Positions 39,613 through 49,504 of a DNA stretch of 64,000 nucleotides are shown in pieces. Location: NCBI RefSeq assembly GCF_013608025.1, contig NZ_VDLV01000008.1:120110-184109 (forward strand). The letters run 5' to 3'. The DNA is from Pseudomonas brassicacearum subsp. neoaurantiaca (GTDB lineage: Bacteria > Pseudomonadota > Gammaproteobacteria > Pseudomonadales > Pseudomonadaceae). The translations under genes and the position numbers were made by a program. Positions within the stretch are counted from its first letter, which is position 1; each line of letters opens with the position of its first letter. The notes beneath the pieces are model-generated. The model was not told the origin of the DNA and did no database searches. It was given only the letters and a program-made list of their open reading frames with translations.

Positions 39613-41559
39613 ATGCGCCTGAAGCTGCTGACCAATCTCAACACCCTTCTTTTAGTTGCCGTGTGCCTTGGCCTTGGCGCCACCCTTTGGTGGTCGCAGG
39701 TCGCCTTGGAACGTCCGTATCTGCTGATGGAGCGCTACCTCGGCCTGTCGCGGCAGTTCCAGGGCGAAGTGGCACGCAACATCGAGGATTACCTGGCCAG
39801 CGGCGACGCCCTGCGCCTCAGCGCGGCCACCCAAGCGCTGGAAAACCTGCAAAAAGAGCTGGACCAGTTCCCGCCGGACCTGGCCAAGACCCTGCGCCCG
39901 AGCCTGGCGAACCTCGATAGCTTCAGCAAGACCGACCTGCTGGCCGCCGGAAAATTGGCCGGCGATCCCCAGGCCCTGTTGTTGCAGGCCGAACGGGAAC
40001 TGAGCGCCAGCCTCGATCAACTGGCCCAGTACGCCAACGGCACGCCAGCGTATCTGCCGCCGCTGTTCGCCGCGTCGCAACATCTTGGCCGGCTGTCCCT
40101 CGCCCGAGACAAACTCGTCAGCAGCGGACGCAGCGAATTGGCCGCCGATGTCGAGCGGGAACTGGCGAGTATCCGCGCCCAGGCCCAACTGCTCGATAGC
40201 CTGCCATTGCTAGGCGTCACCGCCAGCAGCGAATCGGGCAGCGATGATTTCGCCGCCATGATGGGTTTGGAGTCTCAGGAAAAGGCCGCTACCGAAGACG
40301 CCGGTATCGCGCTCAAGCGTGAGCTCAACAGCCTGCTCGGGCGTTACCCTGCGGAATTGGCCCGCACCCGCGAATTGATTCAGAAACGCACGGAACTGAG
40401 CGATGCCTCGCATTTGAAAACCACCGATGTGCAACAAGCAATCGACGCCATGGAGCCTGCGGTGCGCGCCCAGCACGGACGGATCCAAGGCGAAGTACGC
40501 ATGATCCAAGGCCTGATGATTGGCCTGATCCTGCTGATCGCACTGCTCATCGATACCCTGCAGCGGCGCCTGGCCCGGACGTTGACCCGCCTCGCTCCGG
40601 CCTTATCGACCTGGGCAGAGGGAGATTTCAGCGGCGATATCCATGTGGGCGCCAGCAACCGTGAACTGAAGGATATCGAAGCCTCTCTCAACCGCCTGCG
40701 GGCTTATCTGGTGGACCTGGTGGGCGCCATCCGCCAGAACGCCGAACAGGTGGCAGGCAGCAGCCGCGCCTTGGCCGAACTGAGCGGCGAGCTGCACAGC
40801 GGCGCCGAACACCAGGCGGGCGATACCGCGCTGATTCGTGACTCCCTCAGCGAACTAGAGGCGACCATCCAGCAGGTGGCCGGCGATGCCAGCCAGGCCG
40901 CAGATGCCAGTCGCAGCGCCGGGAACGCCGTGGAGCACGGCCAGAAAGTCATCGGCCTGAGCCTCGCCGGCCTCCATGCGCTGGTGGGCGAGGTGCAAGG
41001 CAATGCGCAGATGATCGAACAACTGGCCGAGGAGTCGGCGACCATTGGCGGTGTGCTGACCGTCATCCGCTCGATTGCCGACCAGACCAACCTGCTGGCC
41101 CTCAACGCCGCCATCGAAGCCGCCCGCGCCGGGGAAATGGGTCGGGGCTTTGCGGTGGTGGCCGAGGAAGTCCGCTCCCTGGCCCAACGCACGGCTGGCG
41201 CCACCTCGGAAATCCAGGCGCTGATCGCCCGCTTGCAACTGGCCGCGCGCCAATCGGTGGACGGCATGCGTGCCCAAGTCGAGCATGCCGAAGCCACCGC
41301 CAACCAGGCACAAGCAGCCGACGGCGCGCTGGACACCATTGTCGGCGCCATCCAGACCATTGCCGATACGGCCGTGCGCATCGCCGATGTCACCGCCCAG
41401 CAAAGCGACGCCGTCAGCGAGATCCGCGATCACAGCGAGCGGATACATCAATTGGGTGGCGACAATCTGCAGCGCATCGGCCAGGGCCGAGAACAAGGCG
41501 ACAACCTGCTGGTGCTCGGCGGACGGCTGCACACGGCGGTGCAAGCGTTTCGGGTTTAA
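39613..41559 (+). CDS. Methyl-accepting chemotaxis protein, CtpL-like
   Basis: This 648-residue chemoreceptor has a cytoplasmic start, a first membrane segment (about 9-29), a large helical periplasmic ligand domain (about 30-300), a second membrane segment (about 303-322), a HAMP domain, and a methyl-accepting signalling region. The hairpin tip is [18 protein letters not shown] with downstream [12 protein letters not shown]. CtpL in P. aeruginosa senses inorganic phosphate at low concentration, and related receptors respond to aromatic compounds. The call rests on position (gcbA-ctpL order, PA4843-PA4844) and the helical ligand domain, so the ligand here is inferred. ATG 39613 is preferred over TTG 39610. 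Confidence 0.82.
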   Translation: MRLKLLTNLNTLLLVAVCLGLGATLWWSQVALERPYLLMERYLGLSRQFQGEVARNIEDYLASGDALRLSAATQALENLQKELDQFPPDLAKTLRPSLANLDSFSKTDLLAAGKLAGDPQALLLQAERELSASLDQLAQYANGTPAYLPPLFAASQHLGRLSLARDKLVSSGRSELAADVERELASIRAQAQLLDSLPLLGVTASSESGSDDFAAMMGLESQEKAATEDAGIALKRELNSLLGRYPAELARTRELIQKRTELSDASHLKTTDVQQAIDAMEPAVRAQHGRIQGEVRMIQGLMIGLILLIALLIDTLQRRLARTLTRLAPALSTWAEGDFSGDIHVGASNRELKDIEASLNRLRAYLVDLVGAIRQNAEQVAGSSRALAELSGELHSGAEHQAGDTALIRDSLSELEATIQQVAGDASQAADASRSAGNAVEHGQKVIGLSLAGLHALVGEVQGNAQMIEQLAEESATIGGVLTVIRSIADQTNLLALNAAIEAARAGEMGRGFAVVAEEVRSLAQRTAGATSEIQALIARLQLAARQSVDGMRAQVEHAEATANQAQAADGALDTIVGAIQTIADTAVRIADVTAQQSDAVSEIRDHSERIHQLGGDNLQRIGQGREQGDNLLVLGGRLHTAVQAFRV

Positions 41560-41583
41560 CTCCAACAATCACCCAGGACCCAC

Positions 41584-41673
41584 TGTAGAAGCGAGCCTGC
41601 TCGCGAAAGCGGTGTGTCAGATTGCATCGATGTCGAATCTGCCGCCGTCTTCGCGAGCAAGCTCGCTCCCACA
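41584..41673. repeat. REPIN, first of two
   Basis: This 90-base element has a slightly decayed left arm (TGTAGAAGCGAGCCTGCTCG) and a perfect right arm. It follows the chemoreceptor gene by 24 bases, and a second element follows 45 bases away. Confidence 0.9.
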
Positions 41674-41718
41674 GGGTTTGGTGGTGTTCTCAGATGTTGC
41701 GTGCTGCCTAAGTCCATT

Positions 41719-41807
41719 GTAGGAGCGAGCTTGCTCGCGAAAGCGGTGGGTCAGCTTGCCTCTATGTCGGATGTACCGCCGTCTTCGCGAGCGGGCTCGC
41801 TCCCACA
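41719..41807. repeat. REPIN, second of two
   Basis: This 89-base element has a TGTAGGAGCGAGCTTGCTCG left arm and a GCGGGC variant in the right arm. Its internal sequence (AAGCGGTGGGTCAG and following) resembles that of the previous element, which indicates local duplication. Confidence 0.9.
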
Positions 41808-41980
41808 GGGTCCGGCGCCAGTTTTCCGAGCGCGGGTGACCGGATCCATGGGCATGGTCACAAATTTCGCGCAAACATCGGTCAACGTGCCGGCTATTGC
41901 CGAGAACTGGACAGTCATAAAGGCTTTGCGGCATAGTCTCCGGGTTCTGACACCTGCTCACGGATAACAAGGAACAGCAG

Positions 41981-42433
41981 ATGGCGACCCTATTGGTCCT
42001 GCACGGACCCAACCTGAACCTGCTGGGCACCCGCGAACCGGGCGTCTACGGCGCGGTGACACTGGCCCAGATCAACCAGGACCTGGAGCAGCGGGCCCGC
42101 AACGCCGGCCACCATTTGCTCTATCTGCAAAGCAACGCCGAATACGAATTGATCGACCGCATCCATGCCGCGCGCGGCGAAGGGGTGGACTTCATTTTGA
42201 TCAATCCAGCAGCTTTTACACACACAAGTGTCGCATTACGTGACGCGCTGCTGGCGGTGAGCATCCCATTCATCGAAGTGCATTTGTCCAACGTGCACAA
42301 ACGCGAACCTTTCCGCCATCACTCCTACTTTTCAGATGTAGCGGTGGGAGTGATCTGCGGCCTTGGCGCCAGCGGTTACCGACTGGCCCTGGAGGCCGCT
42401 CTAGAGCAGCTTGAAAAACAGGCAACAGCTTGA
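41981..42433 (+). CDS. aroQ: Type II 3-dehydroquinate dehydratase
   Basis: This 150-residue enzyme converts 3-dehydroquinate to 3-dehydroshikimate in the shikimate pathway. The type II signature is at the start ([20 protein letters not shown]), with the catalytic Tyr in the mobile loop, the Arg in the same segment, [19 protein letters not shown] in the middle and the His in [14 protein letters not shown]. It is a soluble dodecamer in the family. It precedes accB by 48 bases, so aroQ, accB and accC are probably one operon. The region upstream to the chemoreceptor gene (421 bases) holds only repeats and the promoter. Confidence 0.95.
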   Translation: MATLLVLHGPNLNLLGTREPGVYGAVTLAQINQDLEQRARNAGHHLLYLQSNAEYELIDRIHAARGEGVDFILINPAAFTHTSVALRDALLAVSIPFIEVHLSNVHKREPFRHHSYFSDVAVGVICGLGASGYRLALEAALEQLEKQATA

Positions 42434-42481
42434 ACAACAAGCGTTAAACGCCCCTGACCGACCCTTGGGAGTTGATGATTC

Positions 42482-42946
42482 ATGGATATCCGTAAAGTTA
42501 AGAAATTGATCGAATTGCTGGAAGAGTCCGGTATCGACGAGCTCGAGATCAAGGAAGGCGAAGAGTCCGTACGCATCAGCCGCCACAGCAAGACCCCGGC
42601 CCAGCAGTTCTATGCACCGGCCCCGATGCAAGCCCCGGCTGCCGCGCCTGCTCCGGCAGCCGCGCCAGTAGCCGCTGCAGCGCCAGCCGCACCTGCGGCG
42701 CCAACGCTGAACGGCACCGTGGCCCGTTCGCCAATGGTGGGCACGTTCTATCGCAAGTCCTCGCCATCCTCGCCGTCCTTCGTTGAAGTCGGCCAGACCG
42801 TGAAGAAAGGCGACACCCTGTGCATCGTCGAAGCCATGAAGATGATGAACCACATCGAAGCTGAAACCAGCGGTGTGATCGAATCCATCCTCGTCGAAGA
42901 CGGCCAGCCGGTTGAGTACGACCAACCGCTGTTCACCATCGTTTGA
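42482..42946 (+). CDS. accB: Biotin carboxyl carrier protein of acetyl-CoA carboxylase
   Basis: This 154-residue subunit carries biotin for AccC and AccA/D in the first committed step of fatty acid synthesis. The C-terminal biotinyl domain has [12 protein letters not shown] with Lys120 as the biotin site. Residues about 38-77 are an Ala/Pro-rich flexible linker, longer than in some species. The N-terminal 35 residues bind the other subunits. The ribosome-binding site GGGAG lies 10 bases upstream of the ATG. The gene is followed by accC after 17 bases. Confidence 0.95.
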   Translation: MDIRKVKKLIELLEESGIDELEIKEGEESVRISRHSKTPAQQFYAPAPMQAPAAAPAPAAAPVAAAAPAAPAAPTLNGTVARSPMVGTFYRKSSPSSPSFVEVGQTVKKGDTLCIVEAMKMMNHIEAETSGVIESILVEDGQPVEYDQPLFTIV

Positions 42947-42963
42947 ACCGCGGAGAGCCTTTG

Positions 42964-44319
42964 ATGACTGCGAAGTTGGAAAAAGTTCTGATCGCTAACC
43001 GCGGTGAGATCGCCCTGCGGATTCTGCGTGCCTGCAAAGAGATGGGCATCAAGACCGTCGCCGTTTACTCCAAGGCCGACAAAGAACTGATGCACCTGGG
43101 CCTGGCGGACGAATCCGTCTGCATCGGTCCGGCGTCGGCTGCGCACTCCTACCTGCACATCCCGGCGATCATCGCCGCGGCCGAAGTGACCGGTGCCACC
43201 GCCATTCACCCTGGCTACGGTTTCCTGGCGGAAAACGCCGACTTCGCCGAACAGGTCGAAAACTCCGGTTTTGCCTTCATTGGTCCGAAAGCCGAAACCA
43301 TCCGCCTGATGGGCGACAAGGTTTCCGCCAAGCACGCCATGATCGCTGCCGGCGTGCCGACCGTTCCGGGCTCCGACGGCCCGCTGCCTGAAGACGAAGA
43401 AACCGCGTTGCGCATCGGTCGCGAAGTTGGTTATCCGGTGATCATCAAGGCCGCTGGCGGCGGCGGTGGTCGCGGTATGCGTGTGGTGCACAAGGAAGAA
43501 GACCTGATTTCCTCGGCCAAACTGACCCGCTCCGAAGCAGGCGCGGCGTTCGGCAACCCGATGGTGTATCTGGAAAAATTCCTGACCAACCCACGTCACG
43601 TCGAAGTCCAGGTATTGTCCGACGGTCAAGGCCATGCCATCCACCTGGGCGACCGCGATTGCTCGCTGCAACGCCGTCACCAGAAGGTCCTCGAAGAAGC
43701 ACCGGCACCGGGCATCGACGAGCAGGCTCGCGAGGAAGTCCTGGCGCGTTGCGTCAAGGCTTGCATCGACATCGGCTACCGTGGCGCCGGCACCTTCGAG
43801 TTCCTCTACGAAAACGGTCGTTTCTATTTCATCGAAATGAACACCCGTGTTCAGGTGGAGCACCCGGTTTCAGAAATGGTCACCGGTATCGATATCGTCA
43901 AGGAGATGCTCAGCATCGCCGCCGGCAACAAGCTGTCGTTCACCCAGGATGACGTGGTCATCCGCGGTCACTCGCTGGAGTGCCGGATCAACGCCGAAGA
44001 CCCGAAGACCTTCATGCCAAGCCCAGGCACCGTCAAGCATTTCCACGCACCAGGCGGCAACGGCGTTCGCGTCGATTCGCACCTGTACAGCGGTTATGCG
44101 GTTCCGCCGAACTACGACTCGCTGATCGGCAAGCTGATCACTTACGGGGCGACCCGTGACGAAGCCATGGCGCGCATGCGCAATGCGCTGGATGAAATCG
44201 TGGTAGACGGGATCAAGACCAATATCCCGCTGCACCGCGACCTGGTCCGCGACGAAGGCTTCTGCAAAGGTGGCGTCAACATTCATTACCTGGAACACAA
44301 GCTGGGCAACCAGCATTGA
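42964..44319 (+). CDS. accC: Biotin carboxylase subunit of acetyl-CoA carboxylase
   Basis: This 451-residue ATP-grasp enzyme carboxylates biotin on AccB. Its start is typical ([20 protein letters not shown]). The Gly-rich ATP loop is [14 protein letters not shown], catalytic Lys and Glu residues lie around [14 protein letters not shown], and the carboxyphosphate-binding Arg lies in the same segment. The length equals that of E. coli AccC. ATG 42964 is chosen because GCGGAGAG precedes it; the frame opens at 42943. It ends in a strong terminator, after which the toxin-like gene is on the opposite strand. Confidence 0.96.
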   Translation: MTAKLEKVLIANRGEIALRILRACKEMGIKTVAVYSKADKELMHLGLADESVCIGPASAAHSYLHIPAIIAAAEVTGATAIHPGYGFLAENADFAEQVENSGFAFIGPKAETIRLMGDKVSAKHAMIAAGVPTVPGSDGPLPEDEETALRIGREVGYPVIIKAAGGGGGRGMRVVHKEEDLISSAKLTRSEAGAAFGNPMVYLEKFLTNPRHVEVQVLSDGQGHAIHLGDRDCSLQRRHQKVLEEAPAPGIDEQAREEVLARCVKACIDIGYRGAGTFEFLYENGRFYFIEMNTRVQVEHPVSEMVTGIDIVKEMLSIAAGNKLSFTQDDVVIRGHSLECRINAEDPKTFMPSPGTVKHFHAPGGNGVRVDSHLYSGYAVPPNYDSLIGKLITYGATRDEAMARMRNALDEIVVDGIKTNIPLHRDLVRDEGFCKGGVNIHYLEHKLGNQH

Positions 44320-44337
44320 TGCCTTGGTGATGTAAAA

Positions 44338-44371
44338 GGACCCCGGCCCGTTTGGTCCGGGGTCTTTTTTT
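44338..44371 (+). terminator. Intrinsic terminator of the aroQ-accB-accC operon
   Basis: GGACCCCGG and CCGGGGTC arms around a short loop are followed by a run of T residues at 44364-44371. It lies 18 bases past the accC stop codon. It separates accC from the end of the convergent toxin-like gene. Confidence 0.92.
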
Positions 44372-44400
44372 GCCTGGCTGAATAAAAAAAACGCAGCGTG

Positions 44401-47400
44401 TCACACCCAATGAATCGTAAACATCTGCGCGTCTATTTCTTCCCGGCTCGCTGCCCTGGATTGCAACGGAATGCGAACTTCCCCACTGGCACGCTGTACG
44501 ACAGGATCACCGCGAAACCGCTTTTCGAATCGCTGCAGCCGCTCGAAAAACTCGCCCCTGCTACCTCTGCGTAGCGCCTGTTGCAAAGGAGAGTAGAAGC
44601 CCTCCACTACCGTCAGCGGTGTCTTGAACACAGAAGTGATACCACTCTTAAGATCCAGTACGGCGCCATAAGTATTCCCAAAACAAGAAGAATACGACCA
44701 GTAGTCCCAACGGGGCTGCAAGCGTTTACGCCTCATTACCGACCTGACAGCCGTTCCGATATCGCCGCCCAATGAAAGCCACTCCCCTCCTATAAGCGTG
44801 ACGCGAATATCCTTTGCAGGTCCGTTCAAGTGCCTGATCACATTCTCGACGCTGCGATTGATAAGCGAAGTGACATTGTGGTCGAAATGAATGATCGCCC
44901 CGATCCTGGTGGCCGGGTTGTACACAGAGGCGATGACGCACGTCTGTGCGTTCAGCGAGAAAAGATAATTGGTCTCCGCGCCGGGAATGAACTTCGCAAC
45001 GACGCCTTCTCCTTGTAACGCTCCCCTTTTGGGCACCGGAACGTCGTGAGTAGGGAAGGCCCTGCGCAAATCCGTTACGTCATCGATTCGCCCCAGGTTG
45101 CGCACTTCATCATTTCCGCCTCGCAAGCCAACTTTGTTATGGACCCACCTGCCATCCGCCATTCTGCGTATGGGCACCTTGTACAACGCGCCGGGACGGC
45201 TGGCATCCGCCAGGCACAAGCCGCCGAAGTAGGGGTCTGGCTTCACCTGGAAATAGCGCCCTTGGCTCCGAATGTAATAAGTCGCTTGAGGTTGCGATGC
45301 GCTGGGCGGGCTGCGGTAGGTGCCGTAGAAAATGCCGTCGTCGGCCACGGGCAGCAAATTTTCAGGGGTTGTCGTAACCGCCTGTCTTGCCTTCAAGCGT
45401 ATCGGTCGGATCAGCGGACCGGCTTCCTTGGCTGCGACCGTTGTCGCCTTCCTCAAGCGCTGCGCCGACAAGGACTGAGGCCTGAGTATAAGTTTCAGGC
45501 TCATTGCCGACCGCCCGAGCAGTGCAGCCACGCTGGCCGCCCCGAGCACGACGAACAGTGATCCCCAGGACGCGACCAGCCAATGCTCAAGCGCCTCCTG
45601 CGTATCGCCTCGCGCATGTGCCTCGATTGCCTGCGAGGCGCTAATGCCGATAAAGGCAATGTCCAAAAGCACGGCAAACGGCGGATAGATCATGCATACG
45701 GGCGCAGCCGCAAAGAGCAGCCCCTTGACGACCTGATGCTTGATGACCTCGGCACGACTGGTGGTGATGTCCTTCACATCGGTAATAGCGCGCTCGATAA
45801 AAGCGTCGAACTCGGCGCCGATATCAACCACCCGATTGAACTCACGCAACGTATCGACCGGCGACGCGTCGGCCGCCAAGGCCAGCAGCGAGCGCGCCAC
45901 TGAGGCTCGCGCGGTCAATGCCACTCGCTCCAGGACGTAGTCATGCAATTGCACTGCAGTGCGTCCACGAAACGCTGCGTAGTTGCGAAACAACAGGCCG
46001 TCCGGAGCATCGGGCGTGTACAGCCAGTAGACGCCCTTCGGGTCGAAGTAAGTGAAGAGGTAGACGCCCAGGACAACATGGCCATTGACGGTGAGCCTGT
46101 GCACACCCTCTCGCGCCACAACAGCTGATGGAGACACCGGGCCGCCAGCGGGCGTCCTGTCGCCCAATAACGTGAACTGTCGGGTGAGCCAGCGAAACGC
46201 ATCGATGCTTAACGCCGACTGGCCGTAGGCGATGCGCAGGTCGCGTTCCATCCTGGCCAGCAACATGTAGCGGTAAACATCGCGACGCTTCAGATACGCG
46301 GGATCATTGGCATCAAGGAACTTGCTGCGAACCTCCCTGGCGTATCGCTCCCCCAGGTAGGCACTTCGAATGTAGCGCGCCAGATCGGCGCTGCGAACTC
46401 GCCCCAGGTCCTGGCCAACCGTGGAGCGGACGCCCCGTGCAGGGTGGTCGATTCCCGCGTTGTCGTCGTAGCCATAAATTGCAAGCTCCAGCAGGCTGGC
46501 GACCTTTTTTTCGCCTGTCAGGCCTGGGTAGAACTCGATGAGAACCGTCGAAGGATCCACCGATTCGTACACGCCCTTGCTGCGCATATAAGGCGCAATA
46601 GCTTGCGTGACAGTACGTTTGGCGAAGTCCATGAAGACTTCATAACCGGCCAACTGCTCACCGAAAAGCTGCTGATGGACCAGAAGTTCTTGGCCCAATC
46701 CACTGATGGTCCTGCGCGATTCAAGCGGCAGCCTTGAGTACCAGCGAGGCGACTCGCTCATTTCCACCTGCATCAGGTTATTGCTCAGCCCTGTCAGCAC
46801 CGCCTGTTCAATACAGGTCTTGAAACCACTCGCCGGCCCTCGGGGATCCTTGCTCAAGTTCCATGACGTCGGTTTCTGCATGACATTGACGAGATATTCC
46901 CGAGCCCGGACCCGGTCGCCTGGAGCAATTTGCTGCAACAGATATTCACGGCCGGCTTCGCTAGCGGCCCACCCGCCTATCTCTGCGCTCACTGCACGAA
47001 GCGAAGGCAAGGAAATCCACTCCTGGCCATCCGGTTTGCCGGGGGCGTACAGCAACACTTCGGTGGAGCCCTGTCGCGGGCCTTCGCGGTAGAACACCAT
47101 CAAGTCCACACATCCGGACCTGTCCGGCAACTCGATAGTGGAGACTCGCAGCCCATCGATGGCCTGGCCCGGCGATTCGCTACTCCACGCAGCACTGAGA
47201 TGATAGTGGCTGGCTGTCGACATGTGACCGGCGCACCGCGCGACAAACGCGCTGTGCTGCAATCTCGCCAAAAACCAATCGAACATGGCGTCCTTGAGGT
47301 CCGCCTGGTGATATCGGGTCGCGAGCGCGGGTAAATATTCGGCCGGGGCATCCACGCTCGCCAACAGTTGCGCCATGAACAGCGGTGAAATGGGCTCGTT

Positions 47401-48390
47401 GCGGAGCATCGTGCCGTTTTCAACCAGGACCACCGATATCGCGTCCGGCCTGATCGGCCCCCCAGCCACCAGTTCGCTCAGCCTGTAGGTTCGCATTGGC
47501 TGCCCCATTATGGTTCGCCACTGTAATTTCACGCGGATGCCATCCGGCTCGACCTCCATGTCCAATTCACGCCTGACATAGTCCCTGGCCAAGCTTCGGG
47601 CAAAATCCTTCAGCGAGCCCAAGCCGTCGAGCTGTTCATCGACCAATGCCTGTGCTTGCAGGGCCTCCTCATGCAGGTCCTCCAGCCGTTTACGGTCAGC
47701 TTCGCCCAGCCCGCGCAACCAATCAGGTAACTGCCGGCTCGCCAGCGCCGCTAACTCATGACGTTCCTTGCGGGTTGCCAGCGCGCTCGATTGCCCCATG
47801 CGATGCCACGCGTCTTCCAGCGCTGTAATTGCTTCGCGCAGTTCGTCCACGCCTCGCCCAGCCAGGCGACCCGGCTGGAAAATCGCCACGACTTGCGCAA
47901 TATGGTCTTCAACTTTTTCGCGAAGTACATCTTGGAGCCAGGCATCGTACCCCGACAGTTTCCAATGCCGGCGCAGATAGCCCTCGTAGTGATCGATAAA
48001 GCCGAAGGCTGTGCTTTCCACTGCCTGGGTAACGACATCCCTGCGCTCGGCCGGAAAGCTCAAATCAGCTCCCCCAGGCCAGCGGTAGGGTGCATCTCGC
48101 TCCGCGTCATAGGCTTCGAATGCCTGGCCGCTCATCCGGAGCAGCGCGGTATCGAGCAAGGTGCCGAGAAAGTGAACGTCTACGTTACCTTGATAATAAT
48201 GAGTGCGCAGTTGGACCAACAGAAACTCCTCCAGCACTTCAAGCAGGGTCATCTGCGCTTGCAATCGGGCGTCGATAACAGCCTGCCAACGCGCCAGCTT
48301 TTCCAGAACCGCTTGAGCAGTGGCCTCTTGCGAGGCCGATACCGCCCCCATGCCATCCCTGTTTCGTTGCCATTCGGCCGCATTGTCCAT
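44401..48390 (-). CDS. Large toxin-like protein: dermonecrotic-toxin-like body with CheD-like deamidase C terminus
   Basis: The 1329-residue product has no signal peptide. Its N-terminal two thirds resemble the dermonecrotic-toxin-like DUF6543 proteins common in plant- and insect-associated Pseudomonas (by eye only). Two hydrophobic helical stretches lie at about 885-910 and 935-960, as expected for membrane translocation. In the last 200 residues, TCVIASVYNPATRIGAIIHF fits the CheD signature (Cys1151, His1168, 17 apart as in CheD), with a further IGG motif after it. The M3 start at 48390 is preferred because GGAGG lies 7 bases away; the first ATG (48396) is too close. It is inserted between accC and prmA and faces accC. 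The target and secretion route are unknown. A Rhs-type or other polymorphic-toxin label is the main alternative. Confidence 0.7.
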   Translation of the reverse strand: MDNAAEWQRNRDGMGAVSASQEATAQAVLEKLARWQAVIDARLQAQMTLLEVLEEFLLVQLRTHYYQGNVDVHFLGTLLDTALLRMSGQAFEAYDAERDAPYRWPGGADLSFPAERRDVVTQAVESTAFGFIDHYEGYLRRHWKLSGYDAWLQDVLREKVEDHIAQVVAIFQPGRLAGRGVDELREAITALEDAWHRMGQSSALATRKERHELAALASRQLPDWLRGLGEADRKRLEDLHEEALQAQALVDEQLDGLGSLKDFARSLARDYVRRELDMEVEPDGIRVKLQWRTIMGQPMRTYRLSELVAGGPIRPDAISVVLVENGTMLRNEPISPLFMAQLLASVDAPAEYLPALATRYHQADLKDAMFDWFLARLQHSAFVARCAGHMSTASHYHLSAAWSSESPGQAIDGLRVSTIELPDRSGCVDLMVFYREGPRQGSTEVLLYAPGKPDGQEWISLPSLRAVSAEIGGWAASEAGREYLLQQIAPGDRVRAREYLVNVMQKPTSWNLSKDPRGPASGFKTCIEQAVLTGLSNNLMQVEMSESPRWYSRLPLESRRTISGLGQELLVHQQLFGEQLAGYEVFMDFAKRTVTQAIAPYMRSKGVYESVDPSTVLIEFYPGLTGEKKVASLLELAIYGYDDNAGIDHPARGVRSTVGQDLGRVRSADLARYIRSAYLGERYAREVRSKFLDANDPAYLKRRDVYRYMLLARMERDLRIAYGQSALSIDAFRWLTRQFTLLGDRTPAGGPVSPSAVVAREGVHRLTVNGHVVLGVYLFTYFDPKGVYWLYTPDAPDGLLFRNYAAFRGRTAVQLHDYVLERVALTARASVARSLLALAADASPVDTLREFNRVVDIGAEFDAFIERAITDVKDITTSRAEVIKHQVVKGLLFAAAPVCMIYPPFAVLLDIAFIGISASQAIEAHARGDTQEALEHWLVASWGSLFVVLGAASVAALLGRSAMSLKLILRPQSLSAQRLRKATTVAAKEAGPLIRPIRLKARQAVTTTPENLLPVADDGIFYGTYRSPPSASQPQATYYIRSQGRYFQVKPDPYFGGLCLADASRPGALYKVPIRRMADGRWVHNKVGLRGGNDEVRNLGRIDDVTDLRRAFPTHDVPVPKRGALQGEGVVAKFIPGAETNYLFSLNAQTCVIASVYNPATRIGAIIHFDHNVTSLINRSVENVIRHLNGPAKDIRVTLIGGEWLSLGGDIGTAVRSVMRRKRLQPRWDYWSYSSCFGNTYGAVLDLKSGITSVFKTPLTVVEGFYSPLQQALRRGSRGEFFERLQRFEKRFRGDPVVQRASGEVRIPLQSRAASREEIDAQMFTIHWV

Positions 48391-48595
48391 ACACATTCCT
48401 CCCTGTTGTGTGGACGCGCACCTTATCCGGCCTGCAACCCGCCGATGCCATACATATTTATATCGAAACTTTATATCGGAACACCAACCGGACCGGCCAG
48501 GACTCGCTTATCCACTTTGATAGCGACCTGGCGTACACTGCGCGCCTTTGCAGCCCCGCGCTGCCCCCTGTCGATTTTTTTCAAAGGTGCCCGCC

Positions 48596-49474
48596 ATGCC
48601 TTGGCTGCAAGTACGCCTGGCCATCAGCCCGGAACAAGCCGAAACCTACGAAGACGCCTTTCTTGAAGTAGGCGCCGTTTCGGTGACTTTCATGGACGCC
48701 GAAGACCAGCCGATCTTCGAGCCTGAGCTCAACACCACCCCACTGTGGTCCCACACCCATTTGCTGGCGCTGTTCGAAGGCGGCACCGAGGCGGCCAGCG
48801 TGCTCGCCCACCTGGAGCTGCTGACCGGCAGCCCGTTGCCCGAGCATCACAGCGAAGTGATTGAAGACCAGGACTGGGAACGCAGTTGGATGGACAATTT
48901 CCAACCGATGCGTTTTGGCCAGCGCCTGTGGATCGTGCCGAGCTGGCATGCCGCGCCGGAACCTGACGCGGTGAATCTGCTGCTGGACCCGGGCCTGGCA
49001 TTCGGCACCGGCACCCACCCCACCACCGCGCTGTGCCTGGAATGGCTCGACGGCCAGGACCTCAAGGGCTGCAACGTGCTCGACTTCGGCTGCGGCTCGG
49101 GAATCCTGGCCATCGCCGCGCTGCTGCTGGGCGCCAACGAAGCGGTCGGCACCGACATCGATGTCCAGGCCCTGGAAGCATCCCGCGACAACGCCGGGCG
49201 CAACAACATTGCCGAAGAGCTGTTCCCGTTGTACTTGCCGCAGGACCTGCCGAACGTGCAGGCCGACGTGCTGGTGGCCAACATTCTTGCTGGCCCGCTG
49301 GTGTCCCTGGCGCCGCAACTGTCGAGCCTGGTCAAGCCCGGCGGACGCTTGGCGTTGTCGGGCATCCTTGCCGAACAGGGCGAAGAAGTCGCCGCCGCTT
49401 ATGCTGCGGACTTTGACCTGGACCCGATCGCCAATCGTGATGGCTGGGTGCGCATCACCGGACGTCGGCGCTAG
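48596..49474 (+). CDS. prmA: Ribosomal protein L11 methyltransferase
   Basis: This 292-residue SAM-dependent enzyme trimethylates ribosomal protein L11. The SAM-binding loop is [16 protein letters not shown] (about 160-175), followed by acidic [12 protein letters not shown], and the catalytic-region NILAGPL is present. The N-terminal substrate domain begins [19 protein letters not shown] 48596 follows AAGGTG; the frame is open 16 codons farther upstream. It lies 205 bases from the divergent toxin-like gene, and begins a conserved run (prmA, DUF3426 gene, dusB, fis). Confidence 0.93.
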   Translation: MPWLQVRLAISPEQAETYEDAFLEVGAVSVTFMDAEDQPIFEPELNTTPLWSHTHLLALFEGGTEAASVLAHLELLTGSPLPEHHSEVIEDQDWERSWMDNFQPMRFGQRLWIVPSWHAAPEPDAVNLLLDPGLAFGTGTHPTTALCLEWLDGQDLKGCNVLDFGCGSGILAIAALLLGANEAVGTDIDVQALEASRDNAGRNNIAEELFPLYLPQDLPNVQADVLVANILAGPLVSLAPQLSSLVKPGGRLALSGILAEQGEEVAAAYAADFDLDPIANRDGWVRITGRRR

Positions 49475-49504
49475 AATGTCCGCCTGTATCAACCGGATTG
49501 CCGC

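Noticed and set aside
41584..41807. Direct and inverted repeats considered as a CRISPR array
   Set aside because: Only two units, each with inverted arms, matching REPINs found singly elsewhere; no cas genes.
48394..48396. First ATG as start of the large toxin-like gene
   Set aside because: The GGAGG site is only one base away; the ATG two codons later has the usual 7-base spacing.
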